Source of the DNA: Nocardia mangyaensis
GTDB lineage: Bacteria; Actinomycetota; Actinomycetes; Mycobacteriales; Mycobacteriaceae
Assembly (NCBI RefSeq): GCF_001886715.1
Contig: NZ_CP018082.1
Span: forward strand, 2,294,001-2,358,000
DNA length: 64,000 nucleotides
Direction: 5' to 3'
Positions 1 through 10,638 of this stretch are shown in pieces (positions within the stretch are counted from its first letter, which is position 1; each line of letters starts with the position of its first letter). Below the pieces are notes generated by a model. It did no database searches and was not told the origin of the DNA. It saw only the letters and a program-made list of their open reading frames with translations. Position numbers and translations under genes: made by a program.

Positions 1-368
1 TCTCCACGCCCACCGGATCGACCGCGTACGCCTTCTCGGCGGGTGGACCCGTGGTCTGGCCTGAACTGGAGGCGATGCTGGTGATCCCGAGCAATGCCCA
101 TGCCCTGTTCGCCCGGCCGTTGGTGACCAGTCCGGAATCGCGGATCGCGGTGGAGACGGTGGCGCTCGGGCACGACGCGATCGTGTTCCTCGACGGCAGG
201 CGCACCCTGGCATTGCCGCACGGCGGGCGGGCTGAGGTGGTGCGCGGTGACCGGCCGGTGCGCTGGGTGCGGTTGGATTCCGCGCCCTTCGCCGATCGGA
301 TGGTGCGCAAGTTCCAGCTGCCGGTCACCGGCTGGCGGGGCAGACCTCGAACGGATGACACAGCATGA
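1..368 (+). CDS. nadK: NAD kinase, C-terminal part (5' end outside window)
   Basis: The frame is open from the window edge and ends at TGA 366-368. NAD kinase phosphorylates NAD to NADP in the cytosol. The visible part begins with the family's substrate-binding segment [16 protein letters not shown], followed by [15 protein letters not shown], both typical of the C-terminal beta-sandwich domain of PpnK-type kinases. Only about 120 residues are present because the window cuts the gene. recN starts 31 bp downstream on the same strand, the usual nadK-recN arrangement of actinobacteria, so the two are probably cotranscribed. Confidence 0.9.
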   Translation, partial: STPTGSTAYAFSAGGPVVWPELEAMLVIPSNAHALFARPLVTSPESRIAVETVALGHDAIVFLDGRRTLALPHGGRAEVVRGDRPVRWVRLDSAPFADRMVRKFQLPVTGWRGRPRTDDTA

Positions 369-399
369 GCGGGCCGCTGTTCGTGCCGGAAGGACACCG

Positions 400-2169
400 A
401 TGCTGACAGAGATCAGAATTGACGGACTCGGCGTCATCTCGACCGCCACGGCGCAGTTCCACGCGGGACTGACCGTGCTCACCGGCGAGACTGGTGCGGG
501 CAAGACCATGGTGGTCACCAGCCTGCACCTGCTCAGCGGCGCTCGCGCCGATGCGGGCCGGGTGCGGCTCGGGGCGGCCAAGGCCGTGGTGGAAGGTCGG
601 TTCGTCGTCGACGACGTCAACGAGGCGGCTCGCACGGCGGTCGGTGAGGTGCTCGAGTCCGCGGGGGCGGAGGCCGATGAGGACGGTAGTGTGATCGCGG
701 TCCGCACCGTCAACAGCGATGGGCGTTCGCGTGCCCACCTGGGTGGACGCGGGGTTCCCGCGGCGGTGCTCGGTGAGTTCACCGCCCGGCTGCTCACCGT
801 GCACGGCCAGAACGATCAGCTGCGACTGCAACGTCCCGAACAGCAGCTGTCGGCTCTGGACCAGTTCGCCGGTGACAGTGTCGCCGCGCTGCTGCGCAAG
901 TATCAGGTGCATCGCCGTTCCTGGCTCGACGCGCGCGCCGAGTTGCTCGAACGCACGGCGCGCAGCAGGGAACTGGCGCTCGAAGCGGACAGGCTCAAGC
1001 ATTCGCTCGCCGAAATCGACGGTATCGCGCCGGAACCCGGCGAGGACACACGCCTCGTCGCCGAGATCCGTCGGCTCAGCGATCTCGATTCACTGCGAGA
1101 GGCGGCCGTCGGTGCGCACGACGCGCTGTCGGGACCGGGTGACGCGGCCGTCGACGGTGGCGGTGTACTCGATCTGCTCGGCGGGGCACGGGCGCGGCTC
1201 GACGCGGCCGACGACCCGGCACTGGCCGCGCTCGCGCCGCGCCTCGGCGAGGCGATCGCGGTGGTGGTCGATGTGACCACCGAACTCAGCGGTTACCTGT
1301 CCGAACTGCCGTCGGACCCCAGCGCGCTGGACACGATGCTGAACCGTCAGGCCGAGCTGAAGTCGCTCACTCGCAAGTACGCGCCCGATATCGACGGTGT
1401 CATCGCCTGGGCCGATGAGTCGCGGGCGCGACTCGACTCTCTCGACGTGTCCGAGGACGCGCTGGCGAAGCTGGCCGGTGAGGTCGAGATCGCCGCGGGC
1501 AAGGTGCGCGAGGCCGCGCGCAAGCTCAGCGCCGCTCGCGCGAAAGTCGCGGGCAAGCTGGCCACGGCGGTGAGCACCGAGCTCGGCGGGCTGGCCATGG
1601 GCAAGGCTCGGCTCGAGGTGCAGGTGCGCCCGATTCCGGCGAGCGCGCAGGATTCCGCCCCGCTCGCGGTCGACGGCGTGGAGCTGCACGCGGGGTCGAC
1701 CGGCGTCGACGAGGTGGAGTTCCGCCTCTCGGCGCATTCTGGCGCGCAGTCGCTGCCGCTGAGCAAAAGCGCCTCCGGTGGTGAGCTCTCCCGGGTGATG
1801 CTGGCGCTGGAAGTGGTGCTGGCCGGCTCGGACCACGGCGCGACCATGGTCTTCGACGAGGTCGACGCGGGCGTCGGCGGCCGCGCGGCAGTCGAGATCG
1901 GTAAACGCCTCGCCCGCTTGGCCCGCACCCACCAGGTCATCGTCGTCACCCACCTGCCCCAGGTCGCCGCCTTCGCCGACACCCACCTGGTCGTGAACAA
2001 GTCCGACGACGGAAAAGGCAAGGTGGACAGCGGAGTCCGCACCCTCACCGACGAAGAACGAGTGGTCGAACTGGCCCGCATGCTCGCCGGCCTCGACGAC
2101 ACCGAGACCGGCCGCGCCCACGCCGAAGAACTCCTGGAAACCGCCCGCGCCGAACGAACACCGGCCTGA
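400..2169 (+). CDS. recN: DNA repair protein RecN
   Basis: SMC-like ATPase acting in double-strand-break repair by recombination, 589 residues. Walker A GETGAGKT lies at residues 29-36, the ABC signature SGGELSR near 460 and Walker B MVFDEVDAGVGG near 485, with a long helical coiled-coil region between, as in the family. The frame is open further upstream, but ATG 400 is chosen because GGAAGGA (388-394) sits 5 nt before it and MLTEIRIDGLGVI is the normal RecN N-terminus (family about 550-590 residues). It follows nadK closely. I did not identify a convincing LexA box in the 31-bp gap, so damage control here is unproven. Confidence 0.95.
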   Translation: MLTEIRIDGLGVISTATAQFHAGLTVLTGETGAGKTMVVTSLHLLSGARADAGRVRLGAAKAVVEGRFVVDDVNEAARTAVGEVLESAGAEADEDGSVIAVRTVNSDGRSRAHLGGRGVPAAVLGEFTARLLTVHGQNDQLRLQRPEQQLSALDQFAGDSVAALLRKYQVHRRSWLDARAELLERTARSRELALEADRLKHSLAEIDGIAPEPGEDTRLVAEIRRLSDLDSLREAAVGAHDALSGPGDAAVDGGGVLDLLGGARARLDAADDPALAALAPRLGEAIAVVVDVTTELSGYLSELPSDPSALDTMLNRQAELKSLTRKYAPDIDGVIAWADESRARLDSLDVSEDALAKLAGEVEIAAGKVREAARKLSAARAKVAGKLATAVSTELGGLAMGKARLEVQVRPIPASAQDSAPLAVDGVELHAGSTGVDEVEFRLSAHSGAQSLPLSKSASGGELSRVMLALEVVLAGSDHGATMVFDEVDAGVGGRAAVEIGKRLARLARTHQVIVVTHLPQVAAFADTHLVVNKSDDGKGKVDSGVRTLTDEERVVELARMLAGLDDTETGRAHAEELLETARAERTPA

Positions 2170-2383
2170 ACCACGGCAACATCGCCCATCCACCGGCAGC
2201 CGACGCCGATCGGCGAGAAGGCGACGCCGAGCGGTAAACAGCCAGCGCCCCCATCCCCAACAAACCCAGCCCCGCCCCCGCGACCTCGAGGAGCGGCGGC
2301 CGCGTAGCGGCCGGTTCGCGACCGGTCCCAGCCCCCCACCCCTGAGGGCGGGACAGCCGCGAGCAACGCCTCGGGACCGGAAT

Positions 2384-2803
2384 TCAGCGCAGGGCTTTGC
2401 GAACCCCACCGAGGAGCTGGTTGGTGAGCTGACGCAAGCCGAATTCGAGCACCGGCGCGGGCAGCGGCAGCGAAGGCTCGGATTCCATCGTGTACACCAC
2501 GCGGGTGCCACCCTCGCTGGTGTCGGCGAAGGTGATGGTGCCGACGTGCCGCTTGACCGGCGCACCCTTGACGATCTTGTATTCCATCCGCTCGCCGGGG
2601 ACCAGGGCGATGATCTCCTCGGTCACGCCCACCTTCCCGAGGCCGAGCAGGTGCTGGGCGCCGACGCCGGTGGCCGGATCGCCCTGCTTGATCAGCTTGA
2701 TGTTGATCGGCAGGTGGGGGCTGACGCTCTCGCGCTCGGTGAAGAGCCGGTAGACGATGTCACGAGGGGCGTCGAAAACCGTCTCGACGGTGCTGCGGGG
2801 CAT
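2384..2803 (-). CDS. SRPBCC (polyketide cyclase/START-like) family protein
   Basis: A 139-residue single-domain protein starting MPRSTVETVFDAPRDIVYRLF, the usual first strand and helix of the SRPBCC ligand-binding fold, and ending in a long C-terminal helix (LEFGLRQLTNQLLGGVRKAL). Such domains bind hydrophobic ligands; ligand and role are unknown here. The start is supported by AGGAGA about 7 nt upstream of ATG 2803. It lies opposite to recN and steA, next to the CPBP protease gene on the same strand (48 bp apart), and these two genes interrupt the core order recN-steA. The 214 bp between recN and this gene show no gene. Confidence 0.7.
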   Translation of the reverse strand: MPRSTVETVFDAPRDIVYRLFTERESVSPHLPINIKLIKQGDPATGVGAQHLLGLGKVGVTEEIIALVPGERMEYKIVKGAPVKRHVGTITFADTSEGGTRVVYTMESEPSLPLPAPVLEFGLRQLTNQLLGGVRKALR

Positions 2804-2851
2804 GAATGTGTCTCCTGTCCGAAATGTCTGTGACCCGCAGCATACGGGTAA

Positions 2852-3664
2852 TCAGCCCAGAAACATCGTCAGTGGGGCGTTGATCAGGCCGTGGACGACG
2901 ATGACCAGCCAGGGATTGCGGTGGCGGGCCCACAGATAGCCGAGGAACAGTCCGGTGACGCCCTGGTTGGCGACAACCGCGGCGAAGTCGAGTGGGAAGC
3001 CGAGGCCGCCCTGGATGGCGGTGTGCCAGGCGGCCCACAGCAGGGAGCTCAGTGCGATGGCGGGCCACATGCCATACCGGGATTCGAGGCGGGACTGCAG
3101 CCAGAAGCGGTAGAAGACCTCCTCGATGACGGCGTTGAGCACGAAGACGACGACGATGGTGATCGGGTCGATTGCGGATCCGCCCGACGACGGTTGCAGC
3201 ACGGTGGACATCGCGACGAAGGCGAGCACGGCGGGCAACGGACGCAGCCAGTGGCCGCGGGTGTCGACGCGCGCCCACTCCCGCAACGTTGCCCATCCGG
3301 CGATGAGCGGAATCGCGAGCAGTGCCAGCTTCAACAGCACGAACCAGCCGTCCCCCGGCAGCAGATGCACCGCGACGGCGAAGGCGACGGCCAGCGCGGC
3401 CAGGAACCAGGCCTGGCGGGTGATCCGGGCGCGGGGAACGGCGGCGAACGGGTCGGCGGGCTGTCTGCCCGGACGGATCGCCCAAGCGAGCGCGATCCCC
3501 GCTGCCGCGGGCAGGCACACGGTCAGCAGCGACCGAGTGTCGTGGTGGTCGGCGCTGTAGCGCAGCGCGGTGTTCCCGGTGACGACCAGCGCGACGATCG
3601 CGGCGGTGTACACCGCACCGCAGCCCAGGCCGATCAGCAGTCCGTGATCCCGCGAAATCTTCAT
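2852..3664 (-). CDS. CPBP (CAAX/bacteriocin-processing) family intramembrane metalloprotease
   Basis: Polytopic membrane protein of 270 residues with about seven hydrophobic segments. The conserved intramembrane protease motifs are visible: EEVFYR near residue 180 (EExxxR), WAAWHT near 210 (His), and a final HGLINAP near the C-terminus. Family members cleave membrane peptides or act in prenyl-protein or bacteriocin-immunity contexts; the substrate is unknown. GTG 3667 and ATG 3664 are consecutive codons; ATG 3664 is preferred because TATGTT ends exactly 6 nt upstream with no Shine-Dalgarno sequence, suggesting a leaderless transcript. It may form a unit with the SRPBCC gene downstream. Confidence 0.8.
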   Translation of the reverse strand: MKISRDHGLLIGLGCGAVYTAAIVALVVTGNTALRYSADHHDTRSLLTVCLPAAAGIALAWAIRPGRQPADPFAAVPRARITRQAWFLAALAVAFAVAVHLLPGDGWFVLLKLALLAIPLIAGWATLREWARVDTRGHWLRPLPAVLAFVAMSTVLQPSSGGSAIDPITIVVVFVLNAVIEEVFYRFWLQSRLESRYGMWPAIALSSLLWAAWHTAIQGGLGFPLDFAAVVANQGVTGLFLGYLWARHRNPWLVIVVHGLINAPLTMFLG

Positions 3665-3764
3665 CACCCCAACATAATCGAGCTCAGCGACGAGTCGGCT
3701 CGCCCGTATATGCCACCTGAGTGTCCGATCGCGAGGTAGTGCTGAACGGTTCTCATCGGTGATA

Positions 3765-3786
3765 GATCACTGTGACGAATGTGATC
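3765..3786. promoter_or_regulatory. Inverted repeat upstream of steA
   Basis: GATCAC and GTGATC form 6-bp arms around a 10-bp spacer, in the 177-bp gap between the divergent CPBP protease and steA genes. The spacer contains TGTGA, so it also resembles one half of a Crp-type site but lacks the second half. It could be an operator for either gene; no regulator is evident. Confidence 0.3.
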
Positions 3787-3841
3787 GGCGATTCGGCGCG
3801 CCTCCATCAAAGGTTGAGGGTTTGGCGAGATCATCGGCCCC

Positions 3842-5041
3842 ATGAGGATGCCGGGGTTGTTGACGAGGAACACGGAAACGCTGCCCGGTGTCGCCGGGAT
3901 CGCCCGGGTGGATCGCAACACCCGGCGCCTGCTGGGGCGGGTCGGGCCGGGGGACATCGTCGTGCTCGACGAGACCGATCTGGATCGCCACACCGCCGAC
4001 CGGCTGGTCGAGGCCGGTGTCATCGCGGTGATCAACACCTCGCCGTCGATCTCGGGACGCTATCCCAATCTGGGCCCGGAAGTGCTGGTGGCCAATGGGA
4101 TCGTGTTGATGGACACCGTGTCCTCCGACGCGTTCGGCAAGATCAAGGACGGCAGCAAGATCCGCATCGACGAGGGCGTCGTCTACGCGGACAAGCTGAC
4201 CAAGAAGGAGCCCGAGGTCCTGGTCGAGGGCATCGAGTTCGACGAGTCCACCATCGCCGACCGGATGATCGAGGCGCGCAACGGGCTCGCCGATCACCTC
4301 GACGCGTTCGCGGGCAACACCACCGAGTTCGTGCGCACCGAGAGCGCGCTGCTGATCGACGGTATCGGCGTGCCCGAGATCGAGCTGGAACTGCGCAACC
4401 GGCACGTGGTCGTCGTCGCCGACGGGTCGGGGCATCTCCAGGAACTGCAGCGGCTCAAGCCGTTCATCAAGGAGTACGCGCCGATCCTGATCGGGGTGGG
4501 TCGCGGCGCGGACTCCCTGCGCAAGCTCAAGTACACGCCAGACCTGATCGTCGGCGATCCGGACGAGATCAGCACCGAGACATTGCGATCCGGCGCGGAG
4601 ATGATCCTGCCCGCCGACACCGACGGCCACGCCAAGGGTCTCGAACGCATCCAGGACCTCGGCATCGGCGCCACCACCTTCCCGTCCTCGGGTTCGCCCG
4701 CCGATCTGGCGCTCATGCTGGCCGATCATCACGGCGCCTCGCTGATCGTGCTCGCCGGCGCACCGGCCTCGCTGGAGGACTTCTTCGATCGCGGCCGCCG
4801 CGACAGCAACCCGGCGACCTTCCTGACCCGGCTCAAGGTCGGGGCCAAACTGGTCGACGCGAACGCGGTGTCGACGCTGTACCGGCACCGGTCCTCGGGT
4901 GCGGCCCTGGCGCTGGTGGTGCTGGCCGCGCTGATCGCGGTCGTCGTGGTGATCCTGGCTTCGCACAATGGTCCCGAGGTGCTGGACTGGGCGATCGACT
5001 ACTGGAACCGCTTCGTACTGTGGGTGCGGGGTCTGCTGTGA
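3842..5041 (+). CDS. steA: SteA, putative cytokinetic ring/septal protein
   Basis: 399-residue orthologue of M. tuberculosis Rv1697, recognised by its N-terminus (MRMPGLLTRN, then GIARVDRNTRRLL), the segment ISGRYPNLGPEVLVANG, and the position before the mctB/steB gene. The middle has a thiamin pyrophosphokinase-like fold (GVGRGADSLRKLKYTPDLIV, IVGDPDEIS). A single transmembrane helix rich in Ala/Leu/Val lies about 30 residues from the C-terminus. In Corynebacterium SteA and SteB act together at the septum and affect peptidoglycan hydrolase activity during cell separation. Its stop overlaps the next start by 4 nt, so translation is coupled. Confidence 0.88.
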   Translation: MRMPGLLTRNTETLPGVAGIARVDRNTRRLLGRVGPGDIVVLDETDLDRHTADRLVEAGVIAVINTSPSISGRYPNLGPEVLVANGIVLMDTVSSDAFGKIKDGSKIRIDEGVVYADKLTKKEPEVLVEGIEFDESTIADRMIEARNGLADHLDAFAGNTTEFVRTESALLIDGIGVPEIELELRNRHVVVVADGSGHLQELQRLKPFIKEYAPILIGVGRGADSLRKLKYTPDLIVGDPDEISTETLRSGAEMILPADTDGHAKGLERIQDLGIGATTFPSSGSPADLALMLADHHGASLIVLAGAPASLEDFFDRGRRDSNPATFLTRLKVGAKLVDANAVSTLYRHRSSGAALALVVLAALIAVVVVILASHNGPEVLDWAIDYWNRFVLWVRGLL

Positions 5042-5979
5042 TCTCACTGCGTCAACATGCCATCTCGATCGCGGCGATCTTCCTGGCGCTGGCCGTCGGG
5101 GTGGTGCTCGGCTCGCAGACACTGGCCGCGGACATGCTGTCCGGCCTGCGCTCGGACAAGAGTGATCTGCGCGAACAGGTCGACACGCTCACCGCGCAGA
5201 ACGAGCGCCTGTCCGGTCAGCTCGACGCCGCCGACCAGTTCATCGCCGGCTCGGCGGGCCGGATCCTGGGCGGCACACTGGCCGACCGCAGCGTCGTCGT
5301 GTTCACCACCCCCGACGCCGATCCCGCCGATGTCGACGGGGTGAGCCGGGCGCTCGAGACCGCGGGCGCCGCGGTGACCGGCCGGATCAGCCTGGCCGAC
5401 GGCTTCGTCGACGCGGGGGAGGGCGACCGGATGCGTTCGGCGCTGACCAACATCGTTCCCGCGGGCGCGCAACTGCGCACCGGCGCGGTCGACCAGGGCA
5501 GCATGGCGGGCGACCTGCTCGGCCTGACCCTGCTGCTCGATCCGGCGACCGGCCAACCGCGCAGCACCCCGCAGGAACTCGCCCTCGTGCTCGAGACCCT
5601 GCGCGGCGGCGGTTTCCTCGCTTACGGCGACATTCCGGTGCGACCGGCGCAACTCGCGGTCGTCGTCACCGGTAACGGCCTCGCCTCCGACACCGGACAG
5701 GGCGCGACCATCGCTCGCTTCACCGGCGCCGTGCGCGACCGCGCCGCGGGTGCCGTGCTGGCCGGGCGCGTGGGTGCCGCCGAAGGCGAAGGCTCCATCG
5801 GAGAGGTCCGCGCCCAGGCCCCGCTGGCGGCCACGGTCAGCACGGTCGACAACATCGATCGCGAAATCGGCCGGGTGACAACCGTTCTCGCCCTCACCGA
5901 ACAACTCGCGGGGGGATCGGGCCGCTATGGCACAGGTCCCACAGCCACCTCGCTCACACTCGTAGCCATGCCACGATGA
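5038..5979 (+). CDS. mctB: SteB/MctB family envelope protein (Rv1698-like)
   Basis: GTG 5038 overlaps the steA stop, giving VISLRQHAISIAAIFLALAVG: a short N-terminal part then a transmembrane segment, followed by a coiled coil (about residues 40-65, LREQVDTLTAQNERL) and an extracytoplasmic domain to residue 313. The mycobacterial homologue was described as a copper-transport/outer-membrane channel protein (MctB), the corynebacterial one as SteB, the septal partner of SteA. The coiled coil plus coupling to steA fits the partner role; the sequence alone does not decide between these roles. A longer open frame upstream overlaps steA and is not used. Confidence 0.85.
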   Translation: MISLRQHAISIAAIFLALAVGVVLGSQTLAADMLSGLRSDKSDLREQVDTLTAQNERLSGQLDAADQFIAGSAGRILGGTLADRSVVVFTTPDADPADVDGVSRALETAGAAVTGRISLADGFVDAGEGDRMRSALTNIVPAGAQLRTGAVDQGSMAGDLLGLTLLLDPATGQPRSTPQELALVLETLRGGGFLAYGDIPVRPAQLAVVVTGNGLASDTGQGATIARFTGAVRDRAAGAVLAGRVGAAEGEGSIGEVRAQAPLAATVSTVDNIDREIGRVTTVLALTEQLAGGSGRYGTGPTATSLTLVAMPR

Positions 5980-6139
5980 TTGAGAACAGCACCACTTCTC
6001 ACCGGCGAGAGCGCGCGCCTCGCGTCCCAACGAAACGACTGATCTCGCGAGGACATCGGCAACTTGTCGGGTACGGGCCAACCCCCGTTCTGATCGACCG
6101 CCAGCGGCCGACGCGACTGTTTACGCACCTCGGTGGCGC

Positions 6140-7895
<1,756 letters not shown>

Positions 7896-7910
7896 GGAAC
7901 AAGAGGGACA

Positions 7911-8597
7911 GTGAGCGAGCCCGGTAGTCACGACTTCCAGACGGTCTCCAGCCGGGTGCTCTACAGCGGCGCGATCCTGGCCCTGCGCCAGGATCAGGTC
8001 GCGATGCCGGACGGGCGGGTCGCCGAGCGCGAGGTCATCGAGCACCACGGTGCGGTCGCGGTGCTCGCGCTCGACGACGACGGCAACGTCGTGCTGATCC
8101 GCCAGTACCGGCACCCGATCGGTACGCGACTGCTCGAGCTGCCCGCCGGGCTGCTCGACATCGACGGCGAGGACCCGCTCACCGCGGCCAAGCGGGAGCT
8201 GGCCGAGGAGACGGGGCTGGCCGCCGAGCAGTGGTCGGTGCTGGTGGATGTGGCGCTCTCGCCGGGATTCACCGACGAGGCGCTGCGGGTGTTCTTCGCG
8301 ACCGGGCTCAGCGCGACCGACCGGCCCGATCCCGAGCACGAGGAAGCCGATCTGGAACTGGTCAGGATGCCGGTCCAGCAGGCCGTGCGCGCCGCGCTGG
8401 CCGGGCAGATCGTGAACGCGACCGCGGTGGCCGGGGTGCTCGCGTACGCGGCGGCGACGGCCGGACAGGTGCCGATGCGGCCCGCCGACGCGCCGTGGCC
8501 GGGGCAACCCACCGCGTTCCTGCGGCGGAAGTCTGCCGAGGCGCGGTCGACCGACGAAGCGACCGAGCGTGGCGATGTTGCCGCAGGCGAGGGCTGA
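7911..8597 (+). CDS. Nudix hydrolase, ADP-ribose pyrophosphatase type
   Basis: 228 residues. The Nudix box runs GLLDIDGEDPLTAAK then RELAEETGL near residues 80-105, with the preceding LIRQYRHPIGTRLLELPAG and the following LSPGFTDEALRVFFA typical of ADP-ribose/ADP-sugar pyrophosphatases (Rv1700 type). It would hydrolyse ADP-ribose to AMP and ribose 5-phosphate, a nucleotide-sanitising role. GTG 7911 follows the purine-rich AGGAACAAGAGGGACA. It lies between pyrG and xerD with 15- and 12-bp gaps, as in mycobacteria, and is probably in one transcript with them. Confidence 0.9.
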   Translation: MSEPGSHDFQTVSSRVLYSGAILALRQDQVAMPDGRVAEREVIEHHGAVAVLALDDDGNVVLIRQYRHPIGTRLLELPAGLLDIDGEDPLTAAKRELAEETGLAAEQWSVLVDVALSPGFTDEALRVFFATGLSATDRPDPEHEEADLELVRMPVQQAVRAALAGQIVNATAVAGVLAYAAATAGQVPMRPADAPWPGQPTAFLRRKSAEARSTDEATERGDVAAGEG

Positions 8598-8609
8598 CAG
8601 GCGCCCGGC

Positions 8610-9554
8610 GTGCTGGCGCCCGAGATCGACGCCTATCTCGACCATCTCGCGGTCGAGCGCGGAGCCGCGCGCAACACCCTCGGCGCCTATCGCCGAGATC
8701 TGGCCCGCTACCTGAGCTTTCTCACCGGCCGCGGCCGCGCGAGCCTGACCGAGGTGACTCAGGGCGATGTCGCCGAGTTCACCATGGCACTGCGCTCCGG
8801 CAGCGCCGATCATCCGCCCCTGGCGGCGGGTTCGGTGGCCAGAGCGCTGATCGCGGTGCGCGGACTGCACAAGTTCGCGGCGGCCGAAGGCATCACCGAG
8901 ACCGATGTGGCGCATGCGGTGAAACCGCCCGCGCCCGGTCGCAGACTGCCCAAAGCGCTGCCGTACGACCAGGTGTCACGCCTGCTCGAAGCGGCCGGCG
9001 GTGGGGGAGACGGTGATCCGGCGGGCACCGACGGCGGACCGCGCGGGTTACGCGACCGCGCCCTGCTCGAACTGCTGTACTCGACCGGTGCGCGGATCTC
9101 GGAGATGGTCGGTCTCGACGTCGACGACATCGACGCCGAGCAGCGGTGCGTGGTGCTGCACGGCAAGGGTGGCAAACAGCGACTCGTCCCGATCGGACGG
9201 CCCGCGCTGGCGGCCGTCGACGCCTATCTGGTGCGCGGGCGTCCCACTCTGGCCGTGAGCGGAAAGGGTTCCGGCGGAGCGCTTTTCCTCAACCACCGGG
9301 GCGGCAGGCTGTCGCGGCAGAGCGCCTGGCAGGTCCTGCAGACCGCGGCCGAGAAGGCCGGGATCGGGGCGGCGGTGTCACCGCACACACTGCGGCACTC
9401 CTTCGCCACGCACCTGCTCGACGGCGGCGCCGACGTGCGGGTGGTGCAAGAACTCCTGGGGCACGCTTCGGTGACCACGACCCAGATCTACACCCTCGTG
9501 ACGGTGAGCACGCTGCGCGAGGTGTGGGCCACCGCGCACCCACGCGCCCGCTGA
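8610..9554 (+). CDS. xerD: Site-specific tyrosine recombinase XerD
   Basis: 314-residue chromosome-dimer resolution recombinase that acts with XerC at dif. The N-terminal SAM-like core-binding domain ([23 protein letters not shown]) is followed by the catalytic domain: Arg in STGARISEM near 161, Lys in GKGGKQR near 185, [13 protein letters not shown] near 260, [14 protein letters not shown] with the His and the nucleophile Tyr near 293. All catalytic positions are present, so the enzyme should be active. It begins 12 bp after the Nudix gene. The position between the Nudix gene and parA identifies it as the chromosomal XerD rather than a phage integrase. Confidence 0.93.
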   Translation: MLAPEIDAYLDHLAVERGAARNTLGAYRRDLARYLSFLTGRGRASLTEVTQGDVAEFTMALRSGSADHPPLAAGSVARALIAVRGLHKFAAAEGITETDVAHAVKPPAPGRRLPKALPYDQVSRLLEAAGGGGDGDPAGTDGGPRGLRDRALLELLYSTGARISEMVGLDVDDIDAEQRCVVLHGKGGKQRLVPIGRPALAAVDAYLVRGRPTLAVSGKGSGGALFLNHRGGRLSRQSAWQVLQTAAEKAGIGAAVSPHTLRHSFATHLLDGGADVRVVQELLGHASVTTTQIYTLVTVSTLREVWATAHPRAR

Positions 9555-9744
9555 ACCCCCACCGCCGGGCTGGACGCAGCGGGTATCGTGCGAACACGCC
9601 CGGCGTTGCCATGCCGTACCTCACCGGTCGGAGCGGTAGCGTCTACCCAGAGCTGGACCGTACGAAAGCGAGCCGGTCACAGAATCGGCCTCGCTACCCT
9701 CGACAGGGGTTACCGGCAGGAAAACGTATAAGGAGCAGCGGATC

Positions 9745-10638
9745 GTGACGACAGCGGAAACACCGTGGGACGGTGGACCGGACCAGGTCGCCGAGGCCGT
9801 CGAGATGGGCCCGACCGGGCGCCCGCTGCGACTGGTACCCGAGCCACCACAGGTCCAGCGGCACGGCGACGCACTCGTCGTGGCGATGTGCAATCAGAAG
9901 GGCGGGGTCGGCAAGACCACCTCGACCATCAATCTCGGTGCGGCGCTGGCCGAGTACGGCCGCAAGGTGCTGCTCGTCGACCTGGACCCGCAGGGCGCGC
10001 TCTCGGCCGGTCTCGGACTGGCGCACCACGACCTCGATCTGACCGTGCACAACCTGCTGATCGGCGGGAAGGCGACGGTCGACGACGTGCTGCAGACCAC
10101 CAAGGTCGAGGGCATGGACCTGCTACCCAGCAACATCGACCTCTCGGCCGCGGAGATCCAGCTGGTCAACGAGGTGGGCCGCGAGCAGTCGCTGGGCCGG
10201 GCCCTGTCCGGCGTGCGTGACCGCTACGACTACATCCTCATCGACTGCCAGCCCTCGCTGGGCTTGCTCACCGTCAACGCGCTGGCCTGCTCCGACGGCG
10301 TGATCATCCCGATGGAGTGCGAGTACTTCTCGCTGCGCGGCCTGGCGCTGCTCAACGACACCGTCGAGAAGGTGCGGGACCGCCTCAACCCGCGGCTGAG
10401 CCTCTACGGCATCGTGGTCACCATGTTCGATGCCCGGCTGCTGCATTCGCGTCAGGTGATGTCGCGCGTGGTCGAGGTGTTCGGTGACCTGGTCTATGAC
10501 ACCGCCATCTCGCGCACCGTGCGTTTCCCCGACGCCAGCGTCGCCGGGGAACCCATCACCACCTGGGCGCCGAAATCCGGGGGCGCGGAATCGTATCGGG
10601 CGATGGCGCGGGAAGTCATCCACCGGTCGGGCCGGTGA
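9745..10638 (+). CDS. ParA/Soj-type ATPase
   Basis: 297-residue deviant-Walker ATPase: KGGVGKTTSTINLG near residues 50-62, LLVDLDPQGALSAGLG near 75, and YDYILIDCQPSLG near 160. An N-terminal extension of about 45 residues precedes the fold. AAGGAG (9730-9735) lies about 9 nt before GTG 9745. This is the orthologue of Rv1708, encoded next to scpA/scpB, and is distinct from the oriC-linked parA of the parAB pair. It probably works in chromosome organisation together with the condensin kleisin genes downstream; its DNA-binding partner is unknown. The stop overlaps the scpA start by 4 nt. The 190-bp gap after xerD probably carries the promoter. Confidence 0.9.
   Translation: MTTAETPWDGGPDQVAEAVEMGPTGRPLRLVPEPPQVQRHGDALVVAMCNQKGGVGKTTSTINLGAALAEYGRKVLLVDLDPQGALSAGLGLAHHDLDLTVHNLLIGGKATVDDVLQTTKVEGMDLLPSNIDLSAAEIQLVNEVGREQSLGRALSGVRDRYDYILIDCQPSLGLLTVNALACSDGVIIPMECEYFSLRGLALLNDTVEKVRDRLNPRLSLYGIVVTMFDARLLHSRQVMSRVVEVFGDLVYDTAISRTVRFPDASVAGEPITTWAPKSGGAESYRAMAREVIHRSGR

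Noticed and set aside
3772..5037. Plus-strand open frame before mctB in the mctB reading frame
   Set aside because: It overlaps steA throughout; coding evidence favours steA (conserved Rv1697-like protein).
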